From: Candidatus Limnocylindrales bacterium
Lineage (GTDB): Bacteria; Desulfobacterota; Binatia; UBA1149; CAITLU01
Length of the DNA: 64,000 bases
Assembly (NCBI GenBank): GCA_035626395.1
Contig: DASPNR010000007.1
Coordinates: forward strand, 186,001-250,000
Reading direction: 5' to 3'
In this document: positions 19,635-31,530 of the stretch, in pieces
How positions within the stretch are numbered: position 1 is the first letter of the stretch
Layout: every line of letters starts with the position of its first letter
Position numbers and translations under genes: made by a program
The notes under the pieces: model-generated
What the model was told of the DNA's origin: nothing
The model's database searches: none
The model's input: the letters and a program-made list of their open reading frames with translations, nothing else

Positions 19635-19714
19635 CTCTGTCGCTTATACGCCTCGATGATCGCGCAACAAGCTGCGCGGCCCGGGCACGGAAATGGAGAG
19701 CCCGTTCGGGCGGT

Positions 19715-20107
19715 TCAGGCCGTTGCAGCAGCCAGGCGCGCCCGCGCCACCGACAGATCCCGCAGGATCTGCTCGATCCGCGCCGGGTCGTCGGCTCCCG
19801 CTGCCGCGGCCTGCTCCAGCCGAGTGACGTCGGCGCGAGCACTTGCCGCGTCGATCTGCGAAGGCAGCTCGGCCGAATCGGCGAGGATGGTGATGACGTC
19901 GTCGCGAACTTCGGCGTAGCCGCCGTCCACCACGACGCGCTTGCGCGTCCCGCCTTCAACGTAGGTGAGCAGTCCGGGGGCAAGGGCGCCGAGGAACGTG
20001 ACGTGCAGCGGCAGCACGCCGAACTCGCCTTCGGTTCCGGGCGCCGTGACTTCGGAAACCTCCGCGTCGACGATGGCGGCGGCGGGCGTGACGATGCGGA
20101 GTTTCAT
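19715..20107 (-). CDS. atpC: ATP synthase F1 epsilon subunit
   Basis: 130 residues: the N-terminal beta-sandwich (MKLRIVTPAAAIVDAEVSEVTAPGTEGEFGVLPLHVTFLGAL) and a C-terminal helical hairpin rich in Ala and Arg. It is part of the central stalk and inhibits ATP hydrolysis. Last gene of the F1 operon, with two bases between the atpD stop and its ATG. Confidence 0.95.
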   Translation of the reverse strand: MKLRIVTPAAAIVDAEVSEVTAPGTEGEFGVLPLHVTFLGALAPGLLTYVEGGTRKRVVVDGGYAEVRDDVITILADSAELPSQIDAASARADVTRLEQAAAAGADDPARIEQILRDLSVARARLAAATA

Positions 20108-20109
20108 CG

Positions 20110-22379
<2,270 letters not shown>

Positions 22380-22385
22380 GGCAGG

Positions 22386-23897
<1,512 letters not shown>

Positions 23898-23965
23898 CAG
23901 AATTCTCCCGTTTCCCTTTACCCGGCCCCCGCGGGCAAGGTCGTCGTCCCCGTCTGTGCCGGCGC

Positions 23966-24499
23966 TCAGGCCTGGCCTGCCATCAGCCGCTCTAGGCGCT
24001 GAAGCTGCGTCCGCACGCTTCCGTCGTACACTTTCCCTTCGGCCTCGACCGTCACCCCGCCGATCAGCGACGGGTCCGATTCCACCTCGGTCAGCACTCC
24101 CCGGCCCGTCACGGCCTGGAACCGGGAGCGGATCGAATCCAGCTGCTCGTTGCTCAAAGGGCCGGCGCTTCGCACGCGCACGCGCACCCTGCCAGCCGCT
24201 TCGTCCTGCAGGCGCTGAAACCATTCGTGAATGCGCGGCAGGTGCTCGAGGCGATCGTTGTCGGCGACCACGGCGAGGAACCGGCCCAGCAGGGACCCCA
24301 ACCGCGAGGAAAGCGCCTTCGCGAGCTGCTCGCGCTGCTCGCGCGTAAGCAATCCAGGCGCCAGCGTCCCCGGCGCCTGCTGATCAACGGCCGTTGCCAG
24401 CTCGGCCAGCGCCGCGGCCACGCCCTCGATCTCGTTCGCCTCACGAGCGAGGTCGAAAAGAGCGCGCGCATACCTTCGTGCGATCGATCCGCCGATCAC
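23966..24499 (-). CDS. atpH: ATP synthase F1 delta subunit
   Basis: 177 residues, peripheral-stalk subunit (OSCP type). N-terminal [20 protein letters not shown] and C-terminal [32 protein letters not shown] are family hallmarks. The first four bases of its ATG region overlap the atpF stop, suggesting coupled translation. Confidence 0.95.
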   Translation of the reverse strand: MIGGSIARRYARALFDLAREANEIEGVAAALAELATAVDQQAPGTLAPGLLTREQREQLAKALSSRLGSLLGRFLAVVADNDRLEHLPRIHEWFQRLQDEAAGRVRVRVRSAGPLSNEQLDSIRSRFQAVTGRGVLTEVESDPSLIGGVTVEAEGKVYDGSVRTQLQRLERLMAGQA

Positions 24500-25074
24500 T
24501 GCGACACCCCATCCACGAACTCCCGCACCAGGCGAGACTGGTCGGCATCGCCGAGCCTGCTGCGGATGTCGCGCTCGGCGATGTCCGCGGCAAGCCGTGC
24601 GGCCTCCGCACGCAGCTCGCGCCGCGCACGGGCAAGCTCCGATTCTGCCCGGCGCTCCGCGTCCAGACGCAGCCGCTCGCCGGCCAGGCGCGCTTCCTCG
24701 AGCAGCCGTTCACGATCACGCGCCGCGCCTTCGCGCAGCTCCTCGATCATCTTCCGTCGGGTTTCGTCGAGCGCCGCTTCCTTGGCGGCATACTCGCGGC
24801 GGATCTTGTCGGCTTCTTCGCGCGCCTTGGCGGCAACCGACATCGCCTCACGCAGCTCGACGCTGCGACTGACGAGGAAATCGCGCACCGCCGGCCACGC
24901 GAATCGGTACATGAGAAAAGCGAAGATGAAGAAGTTGACGAACGAGAAGCACAGCGCCAGCCAGGCGGCCGTGGAATGGCCCTCGACATGATCGGCCCCG
25001 GTCGCCGCCGAAACGACAGCGGGATAGGCGGCGATTGCCGTCATCGGCAACAAGCTGACGGACCATGCCTTCAC
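24496..25074 (-). CDS. atpF: ATP synthase Fo b subunit
   Basis: 192 residues. A signal-like or hydrophobic N-terminus (1-23) precedes a transmembrane segment at about 38-60 (ALCFSFVNFFIFAFLMYRF), then a long charged coiled coil of Arg/Glu/Ala heptads. The N-terminal extension before the membrane segment resembles that of b subunits in several delta-type bacteria. Overlaps atpF' and atpH by four bases each. Confidence 0.92.
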   Translation of the reverse strand: MKAWSVSLLPMTAIAAYPAVVSAATGADHVEGHSTAAWLALCFSFVNFFIFAFLMYRFAWPAVRDFLVSRSVELREAMSVAAKAREEADKIRREYAAKEAALDETRRKMIEELREGAARDRERLLEEARLAGERLRLDAERRAESELARARRELRAEAARLAADIAERDIRSRLGDADQSRLVREFVDGVSQ

Positions 25075-25508
25075 GCGTTGCTCCCTTTGCCGAGCACGGC
25101 AGCGACCATCTGATCCGCGAGTGCCCTGGCATCACCCGCCAGCGTCTGCCGCGCCTCGGCGGTTGCGGCTGCAACCGAGCTGCGCAGCTCGCCGAGCCGT
25201 CCGGCGGCGTCTGCCTGCGCGCGTGCGAAAATCTCCCGCTCTTCTTCCTTGGTCTGGCGCCGCATCGCATCGACTTCCGACATCGTTTGCGCGCGAACCT
25301 TGGCGAGCTCCTCATCGATGCGCGCGGCCAGCGCCTGCGCCTGGACCGTCTGCTCGGCGGCGGCCGCCGCGTCGCCGACCGTTCGAGCGGCGCGCTCGTC
25401 CAGCAGATCGAGGAACGGCGCGAAAAGGAGCCGAGCCAGCACGAAAAGCAGGCCAAAAAAGGCCACGAGCTGGATCAGGAAAGTTACGTCCGGCGGAAAG
25501 GTAAGCAT
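25071..25508 (-). CDS. atpF': ATP synthase Fo b' subunit
   Basis: 145 residues: a single N-terminal membrane segment (FLIQLVAFFGLLFVLARLLF) and a coiled coil. With the next gene it forms a b/b' heterodimeric peripheral stalk, as in phototrophs and many delta-type bacteria. ATG at MLTFPPDVTF is chosen because the membrane segment follows directly; the frame extends 20 codons upstream. First gene of the F1 operon. Confidence 0.88.
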   Translation of the reverse strand: MLTFPPDVTFLIQLVAFFGLLFVLARLLFAPFLDLLDERAARTVGDAAAAAEQTVQAQALAARIDEELAKVRAQTMSEVDAMRRQTKEEEREIFARAQADAAGRLGELRSSVAAATAEARQTLAGDARALADQMVAAVLGKGSNA

Positions 25509-25652
25509 ACGACGCGCGTGATGGCCCCTATCGATTCCCAGCCTCGCCTGCACGGCGGACGGAAGCATGCGACCTGGCCAAGCGCGGTCCTCTGATTCGC
25601 AGCCGGCATGTGATGCTGCGAATGGACGATGGTGGTGGCCGGGAAGCGCCCT

Positions 25653-25681
25653 CCGCTACCATCGCATCGGAAGGTTGTCAA
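25653..25681 (-). promoter_or_regulatory. candidate promoter for the atpF'-atpC operon
   Basis: A perfect -35 (TTGACA on the minus strand) is followed after 17 bases by a poor -10 (TAGCGG). It lies immediately after the parB stop and about 145 bases before atpF'. Only the -35 match is strong. Confidence 0.3.
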
Positions 25682-25684
25682 AAT

Positions 25685-26566
25685 TCAGCGCACCGCGACT
25701 GACGTCAGCAGATCGATTAGCCGCGTTAATTCTTCGCGGGAGTAGAACTCGAGCTCGATACGGCCTTTGTTGTCACTGCCGCGCAGGCGCACCTTCGTGC
25801 CCAGACTACGGCTCAGCGACTGCTCCATGAGCGACGATGGACGTTTTTTCTTCGCTGCCGCCCCCTGCGTGCTGATCTGGCCATCGACCTGCGTCCAATC
25901 CTTCACCAGCTGCTCGGCATCGCGGACGGAAAGGCCCCGGCGAACGATCGCCTGCATGGCTTCGATCTGGCGAGCCGCCGTAGGCAGCGCCAGCAGCGGC
26001 CGCGCATGGCCTTCGGTGATCAGACCCTGCTCCAAACCTTCGAGCACCGGCTGCGGCAACGCGAGAAGGCGCAACGTGTTGGCAATTGCGGACCTCGACT
26101 TCCCGATTCTGCGCGCGATGTCATCCTGGGTGTGGCCATGGGTCTCCAGTAGCCGCTCGTACGCGCGTGCGCGCTCCAGCGCTCCGAGGTCTTCGCGCTG
26201 AATGTTCTCGACCAGCGCCAGCTCCAGGTGCTCGGAGTCCGACGACGCCTCTCGCAGCACCACCGGAACCTTCTCCAGGCCTGCGCGCGCCGCTGCGCGC
26301 AACCTTCGTTCGCCCGCAATGAGCTCGTAGCTGCCGCCGCGGGCAACGACCACCAGCGGCTGGAGGATCCCATTCTCGCGGATGGACGCTGCCAGGTCGT
26401 CGAGCTGAGCGTCATCGAACCGCCGCCGGGGCTGACCGCGACCGGCAACGACCCTCTCGATCGGCACCAATAGCGGCTTCCCTGAATTTACGCCCCCATC
26501 CCGGGGCTGCCCCTGCTCGTTCCCAGCAAAAATCGCATCCAAGCCTCTGCCCAATGGCTGCCTCAT
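25685..26566 (-). CDS. parB: chromosome-partitioning protein ParB (Spo0J)
   Basis: 293 residues. N-terminal ParB/CTPase region: RRFDDAQLDDLAASIRENGILQPLVV and GERRLRAA, then ALVENIQREDL. The HTH (TQDDIARRIGKSRSAIANTLRLLALP) reads parS, and the C-terminal part dimerises. Its ATG overlaps the parA stop (ATGA). It loads onto parS and slides as a CTP-dependent clamp; two parS sites lie just upstream of parA in this window. Confidence 0.97.
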   Translation of the reverse strand: MRQPLGRGLDAIFAGNEQGQPRDGGVNSGKPLLVPIERVVAGRGQPRRRFDDAQLDDLAASIRENGILQPLVVVARGGSYELIAGERRLRAAARAGLEKVPVVLREASSDSEHLELALVENIQREDLGALERARAYERLLETHGHTQDDIARRIGKSRSAIANTLRLLALPQPVLEGLEQGLITEGHARPLLALPTAARQIEAMQAIVRRGLSVRDAEQLVKDWTQVDGQISTQGAAAKKKRPSSLMEQSLSRSLGTKVRLRGSDNKGRIELEFYSREELTRLIDLLTSVAVR

Positions 26567-27366
26567 CCCAACTGCCCTCCCTGCATCCGCGCCTCGCCCT
26601 GGCGACGCGCGGCCATCTGAAGAATCTCCCGTGCGACCTGCCGATAGGCGGCCGAACCCGTCGACGCGGGATCGTAGACAACGACGGGAATGCCATGCGA
26701 GGGGCTTTCGCTGATCCGGACGTTGCGAGGCACCATCGCGTGCAGCACCTTGTCGGCGAAATGGCCGCGCACCTCCTGGGCGACCTGACGGCTGAGGGAG
26801 GTGCGTGAGTCGTACATCGTCAGTAGGATCCCGAGAACCTCGAGCTGCGGATTGAACGCGGCCCGCACCCGCTCGATCGTCTCTAGCAGGGCGCCCAGGC
26901 CCTCGAGCGCGTAGAACTCGCACTGCAACGGTACGAGGACGCCGTCGGCGCAGGACAGCGCGTTCAGCGTCAGCATCCCAAGCGCAGGCGGGCAATCTAT
27001 GAGGACGAACTCGTACGCTTCTCGGGCGGGGTCGAGCTTCTCGCGCAGGCGCCACTGCCGGTCCTTGGCCGCGACCAGCTCGATCTCGGCCCCAGCGAGG
27101 TCGCGGGTGGCGCATACGAGGTCCAGCCCTGGAACAGCCGTCGGCTTGGCAGCCGCGTGCACCGACAGGTCGGCCGTCAGAAGCTCATAGGAGGAGGCGC
27201 CGGACTGGCGCGCCTCGCCGAGCCCGCTGGTCGCGCTTCCCTGGGAATCGAGATCGATCAGCAGGGTTCGGTGCTTCTCGAGCGCAAGTGCCGCGCCGAG
27301 GTTGACGGCCGTCGCCGTCTTACCGACCCCGCCTTTCTGATTGGCTACGGCAATCGTCAGGCCCAT
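26563..27366 (-). CDS. parA: chromosome-partitioning ATPase ParA (Soj)
   Basis: 267 residues with the deviant Walker A NQKGGVGKTATAVNLGAALAL near the N-terminus, LLIDLDSQGSATSGLG, and IDCPPALGMLTLNALSCADGVLVPLQCEFYALEGL. It has no N-terminal HTH, so it is the short chromosomal (Soj) type. It segregates origins together with ParB. The start follows the conserved MGLTIAVANQKGG directly. Confidence 0.97.
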   Translation of the reverse strand: MGLTIAVANQKGGVGKTATAVNLGAALALEKHRTLLIDLDSQGSATSGLGEARQSGASSYELLTADLSVHAAAKPTAVPGLDLVCATRDLAGAEIELVAAKDRQWRLREKLDPAREAYEFVLIDCPPALGMLTLNALSCADGVLVPLQCEFYALEGLGALLETIERVRAAFNPQLEVLGILLTMYDSRTSLSRQVAQEVRGHFADKVLHAMVPRNVRISESPSHGIPVVVYDPASTGSAAYRQVAREILQMAARRQGEARMQGGQLG

Positions 27367-27463
27367 ACCACCACCACAACCGCAACGACATCCGATGCCG
27401 CGGTTCTTCGCTGGCTACCACAGCACCCGACCGAAAGCTAAAGACCGTCGCACAGCCGATCGA

Positions 27464-27479
27464 TGTTTCACGTGAAACA
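27464..27479. promoter_or_regulatory. parS: parS centromere site, perfect consensus
   Basis: TGTTTCACGTGAAACA, the 16-base palindrome bound by ParB, matches the published consensus at every position. It lies 98 bases upstream of the parA start codon. Confidence 0.95.
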
Positions 27480-27534
27480 CACGGCGGCCGGCATAGGCCC
27501 GTGTCCGGTACGGGCACGCGGAAAGGCGAGACGA

Positions 27535-27550
27535 TGTTTCACGTGAAACG
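27535..27550. promoter_or_regulatory. parS: second parS site, one mismatch
   Basis: TGTTTCACGTGAAACG matches the parS palindrome in 15 of 16 positions (last A is G). It starts 71 bases after the first site, in the spacer between rsmG and parA. The rest of this 272-base spacer shows no open frame I would call. Confidence 0.9.
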
Positions 27551-27638
27551 TGCTGGACCCGCCGACCCCGGCAGCATCGAACTTTGGGAGCGCCGGGACG
27601 GCCGCTGCGCCTTCCGTAGGCAGGTCGCCGCGTCGCGG

Positions 27639-28280
27639 CTACGTCTCTCGGCGCAATTTCACGAGCAGCCGCGCTTCGTTGCCGCCGGGCAGCACGTAGC
27701 GGCGTTCCTCCGCAACCCGCAGCGACGCGGTCGCCTTCATGGCCTCCACGTCGGCGGACGAGCTCGGCGCGGACATCACGATGAGGCTGCCCCCGGCGCT
27801 CAGCAGCGGCTCCGCCAGCGCGGGCATCTCGTCCGGCGCCCGGAACGCGCGCGAGACGACGGTATCGAATACCCGGCCGGTAGCGGTCAGGCCGCCCACG
27901 TCCATCTCCACGATCTCGCACGGCACGGCGATCTCTCGCACCGCCTCGCTCAGGAAGCTGCAGCGGCGCCGGTTCGACTCGACCAGCGCGACTTGCACGT
28001 CATCTCGCGCGATGGCCAGCGGGATCCCGGGCAGGCCTCCACCGGTGCCGAGGTCGGCCACAGAGCCGGCCGAAACCACGGGAACGATCGCTAGCGAGTC
28101 CAGCAGGTGGAGCCGAACGGCGTCCTCCGGAGCGACCCGCGTCAATCGTGCCGTTCGATTCCAGGCGTAGAGGAGGTCCAGGAACGCAAGCAGCTTTTCG
28201 ACGGCCGGCGCCGGCAGCGCGACCGCGAGCTCGGCCGCTCCACGCTCCAGCTGCTCGCGTCGTTGGACACGGCTCGTCAC
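27639..28280 (-). CDS. rsmG: 16S rRNA (guanine527-N7)-methyltransferase RsmG (GidB)
   Basis: 213 residues. The SAM-binding motif VADLGTGGGLPGIPLAI and the preceding RVAPEDAVRLHLLDSLA block are typical. It methylates G527 of 16S rRNA. The start is GTG (VTSRVQRREQ), and the TGA of mnmG overlaps it in GTGA. The frame is open far upstream inside mnmG, but only this part matches the family and the usual length of about 210. Confidence 0.95.
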   Translation of the reverse strand: MTSRVQRREQLERGAAELAVALPAPAVEKLLAFLDLLYAWNRTARLTRVAPEDAVRLHLLDSLAIVPVVSAGSVADLGTGGGLPGIPLAIARDDVQVALVESNRRRCSFLSEAVREIAVPCEIVEMDVGGLTATGRVFDTVVSRAFRAPDEMPALAEPLLSAGGSLIVMSAPSSSADVEAMKATASLRVAEERRYVLPGGNEARLLVKLRRET

Positions 28281-30139
28281 GAGACCTGACGCCGTCGCTT
28301 GAGGTGAAGCGCCAGCGCAGTCACTGCCGCCGGAGTGATCCCACTGATCCGGGCCGCCTGGCCGAGCGAGCGTGGCTCCAGCCGCTGCAGCTTCTCGGTG
28401 GCCTCGGCAGAAAGCCCATGGACATCGCCGTAGCTCATCCCCTCGGGGATGCGTGCAGCTTCCAGCCCCTGAAGCCTTTGCACTTCGTCCTGCTGCCGGC
28501 GGACATATCCGTCGTAGGCCGCGTCGATCTCGAGCTGCTGCTCGACGGCGCGCGTAAAGCGCGGCAGGCCCGCCAGCGGCGCCAGCGCTGCATACGTCAT
28601 GCCCGGACGCTTGAGCAGCTCGAACGCGGAGGACGTGCCGACCAGAGCCGCCTGGCCCATCGCTTCCAACGCACCGTTGGTCTGCTGCGTCGGGCGGACG
28701 CGGGTAGAGCGCAGCGCCGCAACGCCAGCAGCGATTTCCTCGCGCTTCCGACGCATCCTGCGCACGCGATCCGCCGGAAGGAGCCCGACGTCCGCTGCGT
28801 GCTCGCCGAGCCGAAGGTCCGCGTTGTCCTCGCGTAGCAGAAGCCGGAACTCGGCGCGGGACGTGAACATCCGATATGGCTCGCCGTCGACGCCGCGCGT
28901 GACGAGGTCGTCGATCAGAACGCCGATATAGGCAGCGCAACGGTCCAGAATGAGCGGCTCGCGGCCCTGAAGCTCGAGCGCCGCGTTGATCCCCGCCATC
29001 AGTCCTTGCGCCGCGGCCTCCTCGTAACCGGTGGTGCCGTTGATCTGGCCCGCCAGGTAGAGCCCCGGCACTTCCTTGACGCATAGCGCGGAGGTGAGCT
29101 GGGTCGGCACAACGTAATCGTACTCGATGGCATATCCGGCACGCACGATGATCGCCCGCTCCAGCCCCGCGATCGTGCGGACGAAATCCTTCTGCACCGC
29201 CAGCGGCAACGAGGTCGACAGGCCGTTGGGGTAGACCTCGCTGGTGTCGAGCCCTTCGGGCTCCAGGAAGATCCGGTGCCGGTCGCGATCCGGGAACTTC
29301 ATCACCTTGTCTTCGATCGAAGGGCAGTACCGCGGCCCTCGTGATGAGATGGTCGCGTTGTAAATCGGCGACTTATCGATGGAATCCCGGATGACGGCGT
29401 GCGTGTTTACATTCGTGTACGTAACATGGCACGACACCTGCGGCAGCCCGGGCCGTTCGCCGTCGAACGAAAAGCCCTCCGGCTCGCACTCGCCCGGCTG
29501 CTCTTCGAGCCGAGCGTAGTCGATGGTGCGGCCATCCAGACGCGGACACGTGCCGGTCTTCAGTCGGCCCGTCACCAGCCCGAGCCGCTCGAGAGCTGCC
29601 GTCATTCCCGTCGCTGCCGCGTCCCCGGCCCGGCCTCCGCTTTGCCGGCGGTCGCCGACGTGCATGAGACCATTCAGGAACGTTCCCGTGGTCAGAATGA
29701 CTGCGCGCGCACCGATGCGCTCACCGTGCTCGGTCTGCACGCCACGCACGCGGCCGTTGCTGACGATCAGATCGATGGCGTGCGCCTGCATGGTCACCAG
29801 ATTGGCGGTGGATTCGACCACGCGCTTCATGCGAAGGCGGTAGCGCGCCTTGTCCGCCTGGGCGCGCGACGCCTGCACGGCCGGCCCCTTGCGTGTGTTG
29901 AGCTTGCGGAACTGGATGCCGCATTCGTCGATGGCACGGCCCATTTCACCGCCGAGCGCATCGATCTCGCGCACGAGATGGCCCTTGCCGATCCCGCCGA
30001 TGGCGGGGTTGCACGACATCTGTCCGACGCTATCCAGGCTCATGGTCAGCATCAGCGTGCGCTGCTGCAGCCGCGCACACGCCAGCGCCGCCTCGATTCC
30101 CGCATGCCCGGCCCCGACGACGATCACATCGAAATCCAT
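28277..30139 (-). CDS. mnmG: tRNA uridine-5-carboxymethylaminomethyl modification enzyme MnmG (GidA)
   Basis: 620 residues, FAD-binding. Starts MDFDVIVVGAGHAGIEAALA (dinucleotide-binding loop), then MSCNPAIGGIGKGHLVREIDALGG and RPGYAIEYD-like VRAGYAIEYDYV. The C-terminal helical domain binds MnmE. With MnmE it installs cmnm5/mnm5 on wobble U34. Lies in the usual mnmE-mnmG-rsmG-parA-parB order. Confidence 0.98.
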   Translation of the reverse strand: MDFDVIVVGAGHAGIEAALACARLQQRTLMLTMSLDSVGQMSCNPAIGGIGKGHLVREIDALGGEMGRAIDECGIQFRKLNTRKGPAVQASRAQADKARYRLRMKRVVESTANLVTMQAHAIDLIVSNGRVRGVQTEHGERIGARAVILTTGTFLNGLMHVGDRRQSGGRAGDAAATGMTAALERLGLVTGRLKTGTCPRLDGRTIDYARLEEQPGECEPEGFSFDGERPGLPQVSCHVTYTNVNTHAVIRDSIDKSPIYNATISSRGPRYCPSIEDKVMKFPDRDRHRIFLEPEGLDTSEVYPNGLSTSLPLAVQKDFVRTIAGLERAIIVRAGYAIEYDYVVPTQLTSALCVKEVPGLYLAGQINGTTGYEEAAAQGLMAGINAALELQGREPLILDRCAAYIGVLIDDLVTRGVDGEPYRMFTSRAEFRLLLREDNADLRLGEHAADVGLLPADRVRRMRRKREEIAAGVAALRSTRVRPTQQTNGALEAMGQAALVGTSSAFELLKRPGMTYAALAPLAGLPRFTRAVEQQLEIDAAYDGYVRRQQDEVQRLQGLEAARIPEGMSYGDVHGLSAEATEKLQRLEPRSLGQAARISGITPAAVTALALHLKRRRQVS

Positions 30140-30161
30140 GTTGGTCCCTCGTACCCGTGCT

Positions 30162-31514
30162 TCACTTTCCGATGCAGAACTCGGCGAAGATGACGTCCAG
30201 CACCTCCTCGTTGTCCGTCGGCTCCGTCAGCGATGCCAGCGCGTGGAGAGCCGTCCGCAGCTCCAGCGCGGCAATCTCGGCGGCGGTCTCTCGCTCCATG
30301 GCGGCGCACGCAGCGTTCAGGCTGGCTCGCACGTCGGCGAGCGCGGTGCGATGACGAACGCGGCTGATGCACGTCGGCTGCGCCTCCAGCAACTGCGCCG
30401 TCAAGTGCTTGAGCCGCTCCGCCAGCTCCTCGCACCCTTGTCCGGTAAGAGCGCTGGTAGCCACCGCCGTCACGCCATCGCAGACAGCGCCTCGGCCAGC
30501 CATCGCCGGCAGATCGCTCTTGTTCTGGACGAGCAGGTGCGGCCTGCCAGCGAGCTGCGACAGCCAGGCCAGGTCCTGCGGCGCCACCGGCCGCGAAGCG
30601 TCGACGACATAGAGCACGATGTCCGCCTCATCGACCGCGCGGCGCGCTCGTGAAACCGCCTCGTTCTCGGCAATGCTGCTCGAGTCGCGCAGCCCCGCGG
30701 TGTCCGTCAGTACCAGGGCCAGCCCGCCCAGATCGACCGTCTCCTCCACCACGTCGCGAGTGGTGCCGGCCTCGTCGGTCACGATCATGCGCTGGCTGCC
30801 GAGCAGACGATTGATGAGGCTGGATTTGCCGGCGTTCGGCCGTCCAGTGACTACGACACGCAAGCCCTCGCGGTGGCGTCGCGCGGCATCGAAGCCGGCC
30901 AGGAGCGCGTCGATGTCGGCCGCGATCTCGGCGACCGCGGCGCGCCGGTTCGGCCAGTTCTCGTCGGGAAGCTCGTCGTCGGAGAAATCGACGTGCGCCT
31001 CCACGTCGGCAAGCACGGCCACGATGCGCGAGCGGATTTCCATCATCCGCCGCGACAGCGCTCCCTGAAGCTGCTCCCAGGCCGCGCGGGCGCCGGCAGA
31101 GATGCGCGCGTCGATCAGGTCGGCAACCGCCTCCGCCTGCAGCAGGTCCATTCGGCCATTGAGCACGGCGCGGCGGCTGAATTCGCCGCCCTCTGCGGCA
31201 CGCGCCCCGCACGTCATGGCCGCCTGCAACACCTGCTCGACCACCAGCGGCGAGCCATGGCACTGGAGCTCGAGCATGTCCTCGCCCGTGTACGTGCGCG
31301 GAGCCGGGAAGAAGACGGCCAGCGCTTCATCGATGGGTCGCTCGGCCACGATCGTGCCGTGCCGCATCTGCCAGCCACGCCAGCTGCCGGCGCGCGTCGG
31401 GCGGAAGATGCGGTCGGCGATCGTGCGGCAGTCGGGCCCGCTCAGGCGAACGATGGCAATGGCCCCTCGTCCCGGCGGCGTGGCGCACGCGACGATGGTG
31501 TCGGCGCGGTACAT
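30162..31514 (-). CDS. mnmE: tRNA modification GTPase MnmE (TrmE)
   Basis: 450 residues. N-terminal folate-binding domain begins MYRADTIVACATPPGRGAIAIVRLSG. The central G domain has GRPNAGKSSLINRLLG (about 222-237), DEAGTTRD, DTAGLRDS and NKSD. The C-terminus ends CIGK, carrying the family's invariant cysteine. ATG chosen at the family N-terminus; the frame extends 40 codons upstream into jag. Partner of MnmG. Confidence 0.97.
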   Translation of the reverse strand: MYRADTIVACATPPGRGAIAIVRLSGPDCRTIADRIFRPTRAGSWRGWQMRHGTIVAERPIDEALAVFFPAPRTYTGEDMLELQCHGSPLVVEQVLQAAMTCGARAAEGGEFSRRAVLNGRMDLLQAEAVADLIDARISAGARAAWEQLQGALSRRMMEIRSRIVAVLADVEAHVDFSDDELPDENWPNRRAAVAEIAADIDALLAGFDAARRHREGLRVVVTGRPNAGKSSLINRLLGSQRMIVTDEAGTTRDVVEETVDLGGLALVLTDTAGLRDSSSIAENEAVSRARRAVDEADIVLYVVDASRPVAPQDLAWLSQLAGRPHLLVQNKSDLPAMAGRGAVCDGVTAVATSALTGQGCEELAERLKHLTAQLLEAQPTCISRVRHRTALADVRASLNAACAAMERETAAEIAALELRTALHALASLTEPTDNEEVLDVIFAEFCIGK

Positions 31515-31530
31515 GCGCCGCGCCTGCGCC

